64,000 nt of DNA from Natronococcus sp. AD-5. Its GTDB lineage: Archaea > Halobacteriota > Halobacteria > Halobacteriales > Natrialbaceae. The stretch is from NCBI RefSeq assembly GCF_030734285.1, contig NZ_CP132295.1, positions 62,001 to 126,000 of the forward strand, read 5' to 3'. The position numbers and the translations under genes are program-made. The stretch's first letter is position 1. Each line of letters opens with the position of its first letter. Below, one piece after another: positions 18,360-26,383 of this stretch. A model generated the notes under the pieces. The model was not told the origin of the DNA and made no database searches. It saw only the letters and a list, made by a program, of their open reading frames with translations.

Positions 18360-19238
18360 TCACTTGAGGGTACGTTCGTTCACTTCGGGTGACCGCACGG
18401 TTAGCACGGGTGCTGGCGCGGTACGAAGAACGCGTTCCGTGACGCTGCCGAGCAATTCTCGATCGACTTCGCTCCGTCCGTGCGTCCCCATGACGAGCAG
18501 GTCAATTCCTTCCGCTTCGGCGTACGCGGAAATCTCTCTGTGGACCGTTCCGACGGTGGTCGCCGTGCGTACGTCGATGCCTTCCTCGCCAACTTTCGCT
18601 GCCGCCGACTCGAGGATCGTTCGAACATTTTCCTTGAGGTGGTCGATCAACCGGTCGGTCTCGTCGTCGGTTCCGTAGCGCGTCACGCTGACCACCGATA
18701 AAAGGTGGAGCGTCGCTCCCGTTTCCGCTGCCGCCTCGATTCCGAGATTCAGCGCGGCATTTGCGTGGTCGCTTCCGTCTGTCGGCACGAGAACGCGGTC
18801 GTACGGGTAGATTCTCCGGACGTCGTCGCTCGCCCGAACGACGAGAACGGGAACGAACGCATCACGGACGACTTCCTGGGTTTCGTTTCCCAGCGCCAGT
18901 CGCCCAACCCGCCGCCGTCCGTGCGAACCCATGACGATAATCTCGACGTCGTGCGTTGCGGCGTACTCGAGAATACGTTCTTTCGGCTCCCCTCGTTGCA
19001 CTTCACTAATGACTGGCGTCTCGGCGACGGTCGCCAATTCGCGGGCATCAGCGAGTATCGCGTTACCCGTCCGTTCGGATGCTTCGAGATGGTCGCCGCC
19101 GTTTTCGTCGCCGTCACCATTCTCGGATACGTACAGGAGATGAATGGTCGCCGATGCTGACGCAATCTTAATGGCAAGTTCAAGGGCGGCAGCAGCGGGG
19201 CCATTTCCGTCGGTCGGAACGAGTAGGTGATCGAACAT
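18360..19238 (-). CDS. Tandem universal stress protein (two UspA domains)
   Basis: The 292-residue cytoplasmic protein has two complete UspA domains, about 1-145 and 150-285. Each has an N-terminal strand with Asp (FDHLLVPTDGNG and YDRVLVPTDGSD) and an ATP-binding G-x2-G-x9-G-S/T region (MGSHGRRRVGRLALGNETQE and MGTHGRSEVDRELLGSVTER). UspA domains bind ATP or signal stress and energy state. This is the only undamaged UspA gene in the window, against six remnants. Confidence 0.94.
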   Translation of the reverse strand: MFDHLLVPTDGNGPAAAALELAIKIASASATIHLLYVSENGDGDENGGDHLEASERTGNAILADARELATVAETPVISEVQRGEPKERILEYAATHDVEIIVMGSHGRRRVGRLALGNETQEVVRDAFVPVLVVRASDDVRRIYPYDRVLVPTDGSDHANAALNLGIEAAAETGATLHLLSVVSVTRYGTDDETDRLIDHLKENVRTILESAAAKVGEEGIDVRTATTVGTVHREISAYAEAEGIDLLVMGTHGRSEVDRELLGSVTERVLRTAPAPVLTVRSPEVNERTLK

Positions 19239-19485
19239 ACGCCTTATTCGACTGGCACTTATTTACAACTATCCTGTTCGGAGCCACGTTCGTGCAGCCA
19301 GTGCGAACCCACCGCGATCTGCTCTAACGTCGTTACTATTTACACTGCAGACGTTTCTTCGTGCCAACCGTTTCGTCCGTTTGTATCGCCACTGAGCACC
19401 GTACGTCATAATATGGTTTGACCATCACTGCAACCACCTCTACAAACTATGTCGCTCGTTGTGGGAAGGACGAGAAGGAGAATCA

Positions 19486-19869
19486 ATGCCTATCGAAAAT
19501 CTCGCACGAAGCGACATCATCACAGCTACGACTGACGAATCGATCCACGAACTCGCAGCGACGATGCAAGACGAAGACGTCGGTAGCGTCGTCATTGTCA
19601 ACGGCGACGCGCCAGTCGGGATCGTAACCGATCGCGATCTAACGATGCAGGTACTTGCCGAGCGAACTGATCCTGATGAGATTGTTGCTGAAGACGTGAT
19701 GTCGAACGACCTGCAGACGATCGAACACGACGCTGGCTTCTACGAAGCCACCGAACTAATGAGCGAACGCGGTATCAGACGACTTCCCGTAACAGGCGCA
19801 GACAGTGAATTGAACGGTATCATCACGGTTGATGATCTGAACGAATTACTCGCCGACGAGCATCAATAA
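19486..19869 (+). CDS. CBS-domain pair protein
   Basis: A 127-residue protein made of one Bateman module: CBS1 (IITATTDESIHELAATMQDE, then VGIVTDRDLTMQVL) and CBS2 (VMSNDLQTIEHDAGFYEATE, then GIITVDDLNELLADE). Such modules bind AMP, ATP or SAM and regulate partner proteins. ATG 19486 follows a strong GAGAAGGAGAA ribosome-binding site; an in-frame codon at 19459 is less likely. No effector domain or operon partner is attached. Confidence 0.9.
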   Translation: MPIENLARSDIITATTDESIHELAATMQDEDVGSVVIVNGDAPVGIVTDRDLTMQVLAERTDPDEIVAEDVMSNDLQTIEHDAGFYEATELMSERGIRRLPVTGADSELNGIITVDDLNELLADEHQ

Positions 19870-20019
19870 CTAGCGGGAGTGATCCGAGCGCAGCGGCCAC
19901 CGTACTGAGCGATAGCGCGTTTATAAAGATCGAGGGGAGTGCCTATCCGTCCGGGCAGGGGATATGACCGCCACCCTCGTTGACGAAGAGTGTGACGCAT
20001 ACCGTATCGGTCACGCTCT

Positions 20020-20202
20020 TCATCCGAATTCTTGCCACTCCCACGCTGCCAGCTGCTCACCGAGTTCGTCGTACAGTTGCCGTGCCTGTTCCTCCGTGAG
20101 TTCGCCGATTGCGTTTCGCCTGTACTCCGGAAACTCCGATTTTGGATACGGTCGGAAATATCTGTCAATCTCGATTCTTCGCTTGCCGTCGCGCTCGCGC
20201 AC
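20020..20202 (-). CDS. Small hypothetical protein, 60 residues
   Basis: A GTG at 20202, directly after an in-frame TGA, opens a frame rich in charged and aromatic residues (RYFRPYPKSEFPEYRRNAIG, LTEEQARQLYDELGEQLAAW). It has strong coding composition and a likely C-terminal amphipathic helix. I do not recognise the family. Upstream on the same strand are AT-rich spacer sequences. Confidence 0.5.
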   Translation of the reverse strand: MRERDGKRRIEIDRYFRPYPKSEFPEYRRNAIGELTEEQARQLYDELGEQLAAWEWQEFG

Positions 20203-20369
20203 TCACAGATCAATCTCGTCATACTGCATAGGACGAAGTGCGCTTTCGAGCGAGAAAACAATTGAGGTGAACTATATCCATTCCTTGATTGTAGATTTTT
20301 GCATAACACGATACAAGTCACCCGATAGGACACGCATAGCTTCATTGTTTCTCGCGTCGGCATGGGTGT

Positions 20370-20510
20370 ATGGTGGGCACGTGCCCGTACTGCGAAGAGG
20401 AAATTTCCCCCGTGAGTGGCGGCGAACCGCAGGGACATACCGGAGTCGCGACCGTGTGGATCTGCCCGGTCTGTGAGAAAATACTCGGGGTCACCGAGTG
20501 GCTCGATTGA
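20370..20510 (+). CDS. Small CxxC zinc-ribbon protein, 46 residues
   Basis: ATG 20370 opens MVGTCPYCEEEISPVSGGEP, then HTGVATVWICPVCEKILGVT to a TGA at 20508. Two CPxC knuckles (CPYC, CPVC) about 28 residues apart make a classic zinc ribbon. Proteins of this size are a recognised class of haloarchaeal microproteins with mostly unknown roles. It lies 55 bases upstream of the PAC2 gene on the same strand and may be co-transcribed. Confidence 0.72.
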   Translation: MVGTCPYCEEEISPVSGGEPQGHTGVATVWICPVCEKILGVTEWLD

Positions 20511-20564
20511 CCTCGATCGTCCGCCCCTCACGCGAGTGACTACGCACAAAATAGCAAGATACCA

Positions 20565-21320
20565 ATGAACAATGAACTTTCAGCGTCGTTCGAACGGCTG
20601 ACCGAAATCGAAGCGAAGCACCCGACGCTTATCGAAGGGCTTCCCGGCCACGGCCTCGTCGCATCAATCGCCGTCGAACAGATCGTAACTCAACTCGGAC
20701 TTGATCACTATGGCAACATTGTCTCTGACGCGTTTCCGCAGGTTGCGTCCTTCGAAGACGGTCGCATTCGAGATCTGGTCCGCGTTTGCGCGGGCAGCGA
20801 CCCAACCGTGATGACACTCCAAAGCGACGTTGTGCTCTCTCCGCCTGCTTCTCGAGCGCTGAGCCAGTGCGTGTTGGAGGATCTTGCACCCGAGTTCGAC
20901 CGCGCTGTCTTCCTCGCGGGCGCACCGGCTGAGACTGAAGCGCAGATCGGCGACGTGCACGGAATCGCGACGACCGACGACCTCGAGCGAGAACTCGTAG
21001 AAGCGGGAATCGAACTTGCGGAAGGGCGAGGCGTGATCAACGGCGTGACCGGTAGGCTCGCCACCGCCTGCTATCATGCGGATATCCCTGCGGTCGTTCT
21101 TGCCGTGAAAGCGGATCCGTACCTCCCCGATCCGACGGCAGCGCAATCGGTGATCGAAACCGCACTGGAACCGCTCGTCCACTTCAACATCGACACGACG
21201 GAACTCAAAGAACAGGCAGACATGATTCAAACTCGTCTGGAGGATGTTGCTCAACAGTTTCGGCGGGCGATTCAACAGCAGCATTCGGGACAACAAGAGG
21301 ACCCGGCAATGTACCAGTGA
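20565..21320 (+). CDS. PAC2-family protein (proteasome assembly chaperone-like)
   Basis: Archaeal PAC2/PbaB-type proteins resemble eukaryotic proteasome assembly chaperones. The 251-residue protein has the family N-terminus PTLIEGLPGHGLVASIAVEQ, a central YGNIVSDAFPQVASFEDGRI, and a later GVINGVTGRLATACYHADIP. The last 40 residues form a predicted coiled coil ending in a disordered Gln-rich tail (IQQQHSGQQEDPAMYQ) that could reach the proteasome, but no HbYX-type terminus is present. Confidence 0.88.
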   Translation: MNNELSASFERLTEIEAKHPTLIEGLPGHGLVASIAVEQIVTQLGLDHYGNIVSDAFPQVASFEDGRIRDLVRVCAGSDPTVMTLQSDVVLSPPASRALSQCVLEDLAPEFDRAVFLAGAPAETEAQIGDVHGIATTDDLERELVEAGIELAEGRGVINGVTGRLATACYHADIPAVVLAVKADPYLPDPTAAQSVIETALEPLVHFNIDTTELKEQADMIQTRLEDVAQQFRRAIQQQHSGQQEDPAMYQ

Positions 21321-21355
21321 TGTCCTCGTCAAGAAAGGAATACCGTTTTTCGTTG

Positions 21356-21725
21356 TCAGAAAGGGGCCGAGCTCCACTCATCGCGGCCGACGGTCGCGGT
21401 GAACAGGTACTTGCAGTCCACTTTGGCTTCGACGGTTTCCCGACGTCGACGTCCAGAGACAGTACGACGTGATGCCTCGTGAACTCCGGGACGACGTCGA
21501 GCGCACGTTCCGCCCAAGCGGTTTCGACCGGAGTCAATGACGTTTTCTCGTCGTGCGTTCGAACGTCAATATCGATTCCCAGCCAATCTTCGATACTGAG
21601 ATCCGTTCACCCTGTTTTTCGATCACCGCCGAGATATCGCGTTCGTCTACGTACACCATGGCTCGGTCTGTTCCAGCAATTTCGACGTCGCCGCGACCGC
21701 GAGCGAGCGATCGGATTATAGATAA
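21356..21725 (-). pseudogene. C-terminal KH-domain remnant of a PIN/VapC-family ATPase
   Basis: Minus-strand pieces in three frames read AGTDRAMVYVDERDISAVIE, then LGIDIDVRTHDEKTSLTPVE, DVVPEFTRHHVVLSLDVDVG and ETVEAKVDCKYLFTATVGRD. In order these match the C-terminal KH-like region of the haloarchaeal PINc/VapC family ATPase (family memory). The ATPase and PIN parts are absent and at least two frameshifts are present. Confidence 0.65.
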
Positions 21726-22167
21726 TATGGTTCAAGGCCGATTAAATTTCAGCTACTAGTATAAATCAGCAACCAAATACTATTCCTGCTTTGCTTCGAG
21801 TCCCCTAGTATAGACCTTGTAGAATGACATCTAGACAATTTTCACGTCAATAATTGGAGGTAGTTCGGCATTTCCCATTTATTCCAATTAATTCAAACAA
21901 AATTCAAAATTGAGTTAGAAGCGATAGGATATATTGGCTTCATTACTCTAATTTACAACAGTACTGTTGTAATCATATCTGTCGTCGGAATCGGAGTATT
22001 ACCAACGATAGGAGACTAACTGACAGTATCTTGGCCAAAAATGTAAGATGTATAAAAACGATTGGACTAAGAATCAAGCTACTAAATATGAGGTATCCTT
22101 TAGAGTGTCAGACTATGTTAGTTAATTGTTTTGTACGTGGCTATCGTACTAGAATCAGTGGCCACTG
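21726..22167. other. AT-rich spacer before rtcB
   Basis: The 440 bases are strongly AT-rich and carry no gene-like frame. A TATA-like TGTATAAAAACG at about 22050-22061 lies some 110 bases before the rtcB start and could be its promoter, or a transferred-DNA boundary may lie here. Confidence 0.45.
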
Positions 22168-23592
22168 ATGGATCTCACAGAGATTACAGAAAACGTGTAT
22201 GAAATCGAACAAACCGGTGAGATGCAGGTTCCAGTTCGTGTCTATGCATCCGAGCCACTTCTCAAGGAAATGCTCGAGGAAGGCGATCTAACACTCGAAC
22301 AGGCGAGCAATGTTGCAACTCTCCCCGGCATCCAAACGTTCTCGATACTTCTCCCGGACGGGCACCAGGGCTATGGATTTCCGATCGGCGGCGTCGCTGC
22401 GGTCGATCTCGATCAGGGCGTTATCAGTCCCGGCGGTATCGGCTTCGACCTGAATTGTGGGGTTAGAGTACTTCGTACAGATCTCTCATACGAAGATGTG
22501 AAAGGGCGCGAAGAGGAACTCGGCGGCTTGCTCTACCGTGTGATTCCGGTTGGGCTCGGAAAGGGTGGGTATCTTGATATCGATCGCGCGATCCTCGATG
22601 AGATTCTCGAGGGAGGGATGAAGTGGATGCTCGAGAACGGTTACGCTACGAGCGCGGATCTCGATCACTGCGAGGAGGGTGGTCGCCTCGAGGGAGATCC
22701 GAATGCGGTCCCACCAGAAGCAAAAAAGAGAGGCGTGAACCAGGTCGGTTCGCTAGGATCTGGGAATCACTTTCTCGAAGTCCAGCGCGTCGTCGAGATC
22801 TACGATCGGGAGAAGGCCGTCGCATATGACCTTGAGGAGGATCAGATCGTCGTGATGATTCACTCTGGATCGCGCGGCTTGGGTCATCAAACCTGTACGG
22901 AGTACCTCCGTCGGTTCGAACGCGAGTATCCCGAGATTGTTCAATCACTTCCAGATAGACAACTCATTTACGCGCCACTGACTGACCCTGTAGCCGAACA
23001 GTACCGGGCAGCGATGTATGCGGCAGCAAACTTCGCTTGGGCGAACCGTCAAGCAATGACGCACGCGGTGCGAATGATCTTTGACGAACTGTTCGACGAT
23101 CCGACCATCGAACTGGTCTACGACGTCTGTCATAACATCGCGAAGGAAGAGCGCCATGAGGTGGATGGAGAAGAGAAGACGGTGCTCGTCCACCGAAAAG
23201 GCGCGACGCGTGCGTTTCCGGCGGAACGGTCAGAGATCCCCGAGGCGTACCGCAAGGTTGGGCAGCCGGTTCTCATTCCCGGGAGCATGGGGACTAGCTC
23301 GTACGTCCTTTCCGGCGGAGACCAATCACTCAAGTTGACGTTTGGTTCGACCGCACACGGTGCTGGACGAGCCATGTCTCGGACTCAGGCGAAGAAGACA
23401 TACGGATCCGACGAATTGCAGCGCTCGCTCCAGGGTCAGCGCGTCTACGTCAAGGCGCGCTCACGCGGGACGTTAACCGAGGAAGCGCCGGGTGCTTACA
23501 AAGACGTTGATGAGGTGATCCAGGTCAGTGATGCACTCGGGATCGGAACGAAAGTAGCAAGAATGCGACCGGTAGCCAATATTAAGGGGTAA
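22168..23592 (+). CDS. rtcB: RNA-splicing ligase RtcB
   Basis: RtcB joins a 2',3'-cyclic-phosphate or 3'-phosphate RNA end to a 5'-OH using GTP and Mn2+, acting in tRNA splicing and RNA repair. The 474-residue protein has all key motifs: DLNCGVR with D95 and C97 (metal), GSGNHF with H201, HSGSRGLGH with H232, CHN with H322, and FGSTAHGAGR with H397, the histidine that takes GMP. No lesion is seen. Its activator archease is encoded 2.2 kb downstream on the same strand, with two unrelated genes between. Confidence 0.97.
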   Translation: MDLTEITENVYEIEQTGEMQVPVRVYASEPLLKEMLEEGDLTLEQASNVATLPGIQTFSILLPDGHQGYGFPIGGVAAVDLDQGVISPGGIGFDLNCGVRVLRTDLSYEDVKGREEELGGLLYRVIPVGLGKGGYLDIDRAILDEILEGGMKWMLENGYATSADLDHCEEGGRLEGDPNAVPPEAKKRGVNQVGSLGSGNHFLEVQRVVEIYDREKAVAYDLEEDQIVVMIHSGSRGLGHQTCTEYLRRFEREYPEIVQSLPDRQLIYAPLTDPVAEQYRAAMYAAANFAWANRQAMTHAVRMIFDELFDDPTIELVYDVCHNIAKEERHEVDGEEKTVLVHRKGATRAFPAERSEIPEAYRKVGQPVLIPGSMGTSSYVLSGGDQSLKLTFGSTAHGAGRAMSRTQAKKTYGSDELQRSLQGQRVYVKARSRGTLTEEAPGAYKDVDEVIQVSDALGIGTKVARMRPVANIKG

Positions 23593-24299
23593 TCCGTATC
23601 AGTGGTAGAAGCAATAGTCTGGTGAACTACTCCGCCCTACCGCGTTCGGGGCTAATTGCCCCTCGCTTGTTGAGGCCGGAGTTTCCTGTTTCTATGTCGG
23701 AACATGCAGGAACAGATCCCACAGCGTCCACGAGAGCTTCGCTCTCGTGCGGCCCGGCAGAAACGTAGGTTTTGCGGACGGTTCCAGATTCCGTAGGCGA
23801 TTTTCCCTTTACAGGCGGTTCGGAGTGTCCCACTCCTACCGGATCGACACTCGGCCACAGCCGACGATGCACGCTTTTTGTCGTCGTTCGAAAGACGGGA
23901 GTCTTTCGTGATGACGAAACAGCCGTGCCGTTTCGTACCACGTTTGAACACCGCTGGGAGCGTGGTGAGCATCTTATTACTACCTTCTCGATCGAAGGTA
24001 GTAGGAATACCGATTCACACGAAAACAAAACGTGCGGGCGCTGTCTCCCCGCCCTGCTCGCGTCTTCGATGCTCGCTGAGGAAGGGAGCTTAGCACCCTC
24101 AATTACAGTTAAAGTAACTGAATCTCATGTGACAACCCTGCTCGCAGAGCGGACAGCCGTCGTAATCGACATCTCGAGTGAATCCAATTCTCTGGGGGTG
24201 CCGGCTGACGGCGAGACCCCACAAAAGAATTTGATGGTGGGTGTCGTACGTTCCTCAGAACGGTGAGGAACACCCGTTCGTCCGTTGGAGGATCCAATC
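23593..24299. other. Hairpin-rich region with an unrecognised minus-strand frame
   Basis: A minus-strand frame covers 23627-24028 and ends SDIETGNSGLNKRGAISPER plus four residues. It could be a decayed TnpB/OrfB tail, but I cannot support that firmly. Three short perfect hairpins are present: CACGAGAGC/GCTCTCGTG (about 23727-23747), GAAAGAC/GTCTTTC (23889-23909) and CTACCTTC/GAAGGTAG (23981-24002). GC-content is intermediate. No other gene is evident. Confidence 0.4.
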
Positions 24300-24605
24300 A
24301 TGACAGCAATAGCCAGACTCGAGATCATCCCCGTTCGAGAGGAACGGATGTCAGACCAGATCGCCGCAGCGATCAACGCACTGGATCAATTTGACATCTC
24401 GTACGAACTCACGCCGATGGACACGGTCATCGAAGCCGACGACGTGAGCGAGATTTTCGCAGCCGCAGAGGCTGCACACGATGCAATCGATGAAGACCGC
24501 ATCATTACCTCGCTGGAAATCGACCATCAGCCCGATCGAGAGCAGCATACGAGGGATCGGGTCGATGCGGTCGAAAACGAACTCGGACGCTCAGCACAAG
24601 GATAA
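24300..24605 (+). CDS. MTH1187-family thiamine-binding protein
   Basis: This 101-residue protein belongs to the thiamine-binding (DUF77, MTH1187/YkoF-like) family, which forms ferredoxin-fold oligomers that bind thiamine. The pattern MTAIARLEIIPVREERMSDQ ... FDISYELTPMDTVIEADDVS ... IITSLEIDHQPDR is typical. ATG 24300 is used because the extension to 24285 adds nothing conserved. It lies between RtcB and dodecin, and both this protein and dodecin bind vitamins, so a small cofactor-storage pair is possible (inference). Confidence 0.88.
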   Translation: MTAIARLEIIPVREERMSDQIAAAINALDQFDISYELTPMDTVIEADDVSEIFAAAEAAHDAIDEDRIITSLEIDHQPDREQHTRDRVDAVENELGRSAQG

Positions 24606-24762
24606 TGATCGACCGAGTACGCCATGAAGTGGATCGGTATTAACCCGGTCACCGCGATACCCGTACTCTTTCTTACCGCCATCAACATTTGTTCATGACG
24701 ATACAAACATAGATCGGATAATGGCCCGTAGCAAAAGAATTCCTTATCCCTCGTCGACGTAT

Positions 24763-24966
24763 TTAGTGTTCGACCGGGAACGCGATTTCGGACGTCGCGC
24801 GGTATTCGATGATCTCGCCGCCTTCGACTTTTGCAGTCCAATTTTCGACGTTGACTCCATGAATTTCCTGAACGGTCTCGCTCGCCTCGCGAACCGCTTC
24901 ACGGGCCGCTTCTTCCCACGATTCCTCCGAGGTACCGAGTACTTTGATGACTTTTACAGCTGTCAT
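24763..24966 (-). CDS. Dodecin flavin-binding protein
   Basis: Dodecins form hollow 12-mers that store riboflavin or FMN; halobacterial dodecin binds riboflavin dimers. The 67-residue sequence has the typical start MTAVKVIKVLGTSEESWEEA and the flavin-stacking Trp in NVENWTAKVEGG, followed by IIEYRATSEIAFPVE. It is transcribed toward the thiamine-binding gene (convergent). Confidence 0.95.
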   Translation of the reverse strand: MTAVKVIKVLGTSEESWEEAAREAVREASETVQEIHGVNVENWTAKVEGGEIIEYRATSEIAFPVEH

Positions 24967-25780
24967 TGCACAATTTGTACCACGACATTATCCTTGATTC
25001 TTTTTCAGGCATTGAGAATCTTCAGTGGATATTGGTATTCGTGAAACTAGTGTTTCAGTGGGCAGTCCATTCACTATCTTCCCGTAATTTTCACCGACTG
25101 TGTGGTCCATCCAACAGTGTTTCCATCCTTGGTGCAATTGTAGAATCGTACCTCTTTCAGATAATTGTAAACTATAGTAAAATAATATAAGTACTGATAT
25201 CTCGATCGGCATAATCGATGGCGTCTTCTCACGTCTCATTTACGAAGTTTTGAGGGCGACTCGACGAAGGTCACGTTATTTGAAACTACAGTTTGGACGT
25301 CGGTTTCGGTCGCTTTACAGTTGCAATTAATCAGTATATGCCTCGACAACTCCTTGAGCACCGCGATACTCTATTTTACTTGGAAATTTCATATAAATTC
25401 GAACAGCGTAATAAAAACGATAGTCAGAGAGAAAAAATGTAGACGTGTAGTGATCGGAGAAAGATCTACAACGGCGAGATTTCCTTCTCGGCCTTAATTT
25501 CATTCAAAGTGTATCGTTTGAACGAAAGAAGGCTGAGTCCGTCTTAAGATCCTGTTCTAAGGTGTTTAGCTCGTTATGGATATTTGTAAGCCCCTCAAAA
25601 TAATGATGTTCCACGGCAATAAATCTCTCTCGGAACGGGCTCGGCTTCCGTCACTACGTGGCCTCACCATCGTATGATGGTACATGAATCCGAGCAAACA
25701 TCGAGAAATTGCGAACAGATCACACCCAAACAGTCATTGCTTCATGACGCGTACATGATCTGGGAACGTACCCTGATTCG
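24967..25780. other. AT-rich spacer with no recognised gene
   Basis: The 814 bases between dodecin and archease are mostly AT-rich. Several short frames exist (for example minus strand 24988-25239) but none has the acidic composition or a recognisable motif. The archease promoter is probably in the last 200 bases. Confidence 0.5.
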
Positions 25781-26209
25781 ATGAGTTATACTATTCTTGA
25801 CCATCCGGCTGACGTTAAATTCAGAACAACTGGAGCAACCTTAGAAGAGGCGTTTGTTAATATTGTGGATGCGATGGCGAGTATCGTTGGAAGCAGAGAT
25901 ATAATCAATCAACACGATAAGTCTGGTCTACAACATGAGATAAAGATCAAAGCGGAGTCGAAAGAAGCACTCTTGTTCGACTTTCTCGATCAACTGATCT
26001 TATTACAAGATCTAGAGGACTCTATCGTTTCCCACGCTGAAGATCTCACGATCGTCGAAACGGAGGCTATGTACACATTATCGGCGATGATCGTCGTTCA
26101 GCCCATTCCACCTGGGGAAGCGTTCCTCGATATTAAGGCACCAACGTACAGCGAAATGCGCATCGAGTCTAATGACGGATGGATTCTTGATGCAGTGCTC
26201 GACATCTAA
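25781..26209 (+). CDS. Archease, RtcB activator
   Basis: Archease speeds guanylylation of RtcB and allows multiple turnover and broader nucleotide use. The 142-residue protein has the expected N-terminal DHPADVKF with the metal-binding Asp, the segment EALLFDFLDQLILLQDLEDS, and the C-terminal block ending VLDI that carries the last Asp. Length matches the family. It is convergent with the ABCE1-like gene 175 bases away. Confidence 0.93.
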   Translation: MSYTILDHPADVKFRTTGATLEEAFVNIVDAMASIVGSRDIINQHDKSGLQHEIKIKAESKEALLFDFLDQLILLQDLEDSIVSHAEDLTIVETEAMYTLSAMIVVQPIPPGEAFLDIKAPTYSEMRIESNDGWILDAVLDI

Positions 26210-26383
26210 TCAATTCATGGCGTTTACTGAGTCGGGTAGTCATTGAGAAAAATCTGATATGAGAGTTGTTTTGGAGTGAATTAGGTATTGATCAGTCCGG
26301 TACTGATCTACTGATTTGACGACATCCAGTCTAATACTTACAATGATGTACTCTCAACTATCTCAGATTACGATACTGCGGCG

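Noticed and set aside
18705-19160. Plus-strand frame opposite the tandem UspA gene
   Set aside because: The minus-strand UspA product is complete; the opposite frame is a shadow.
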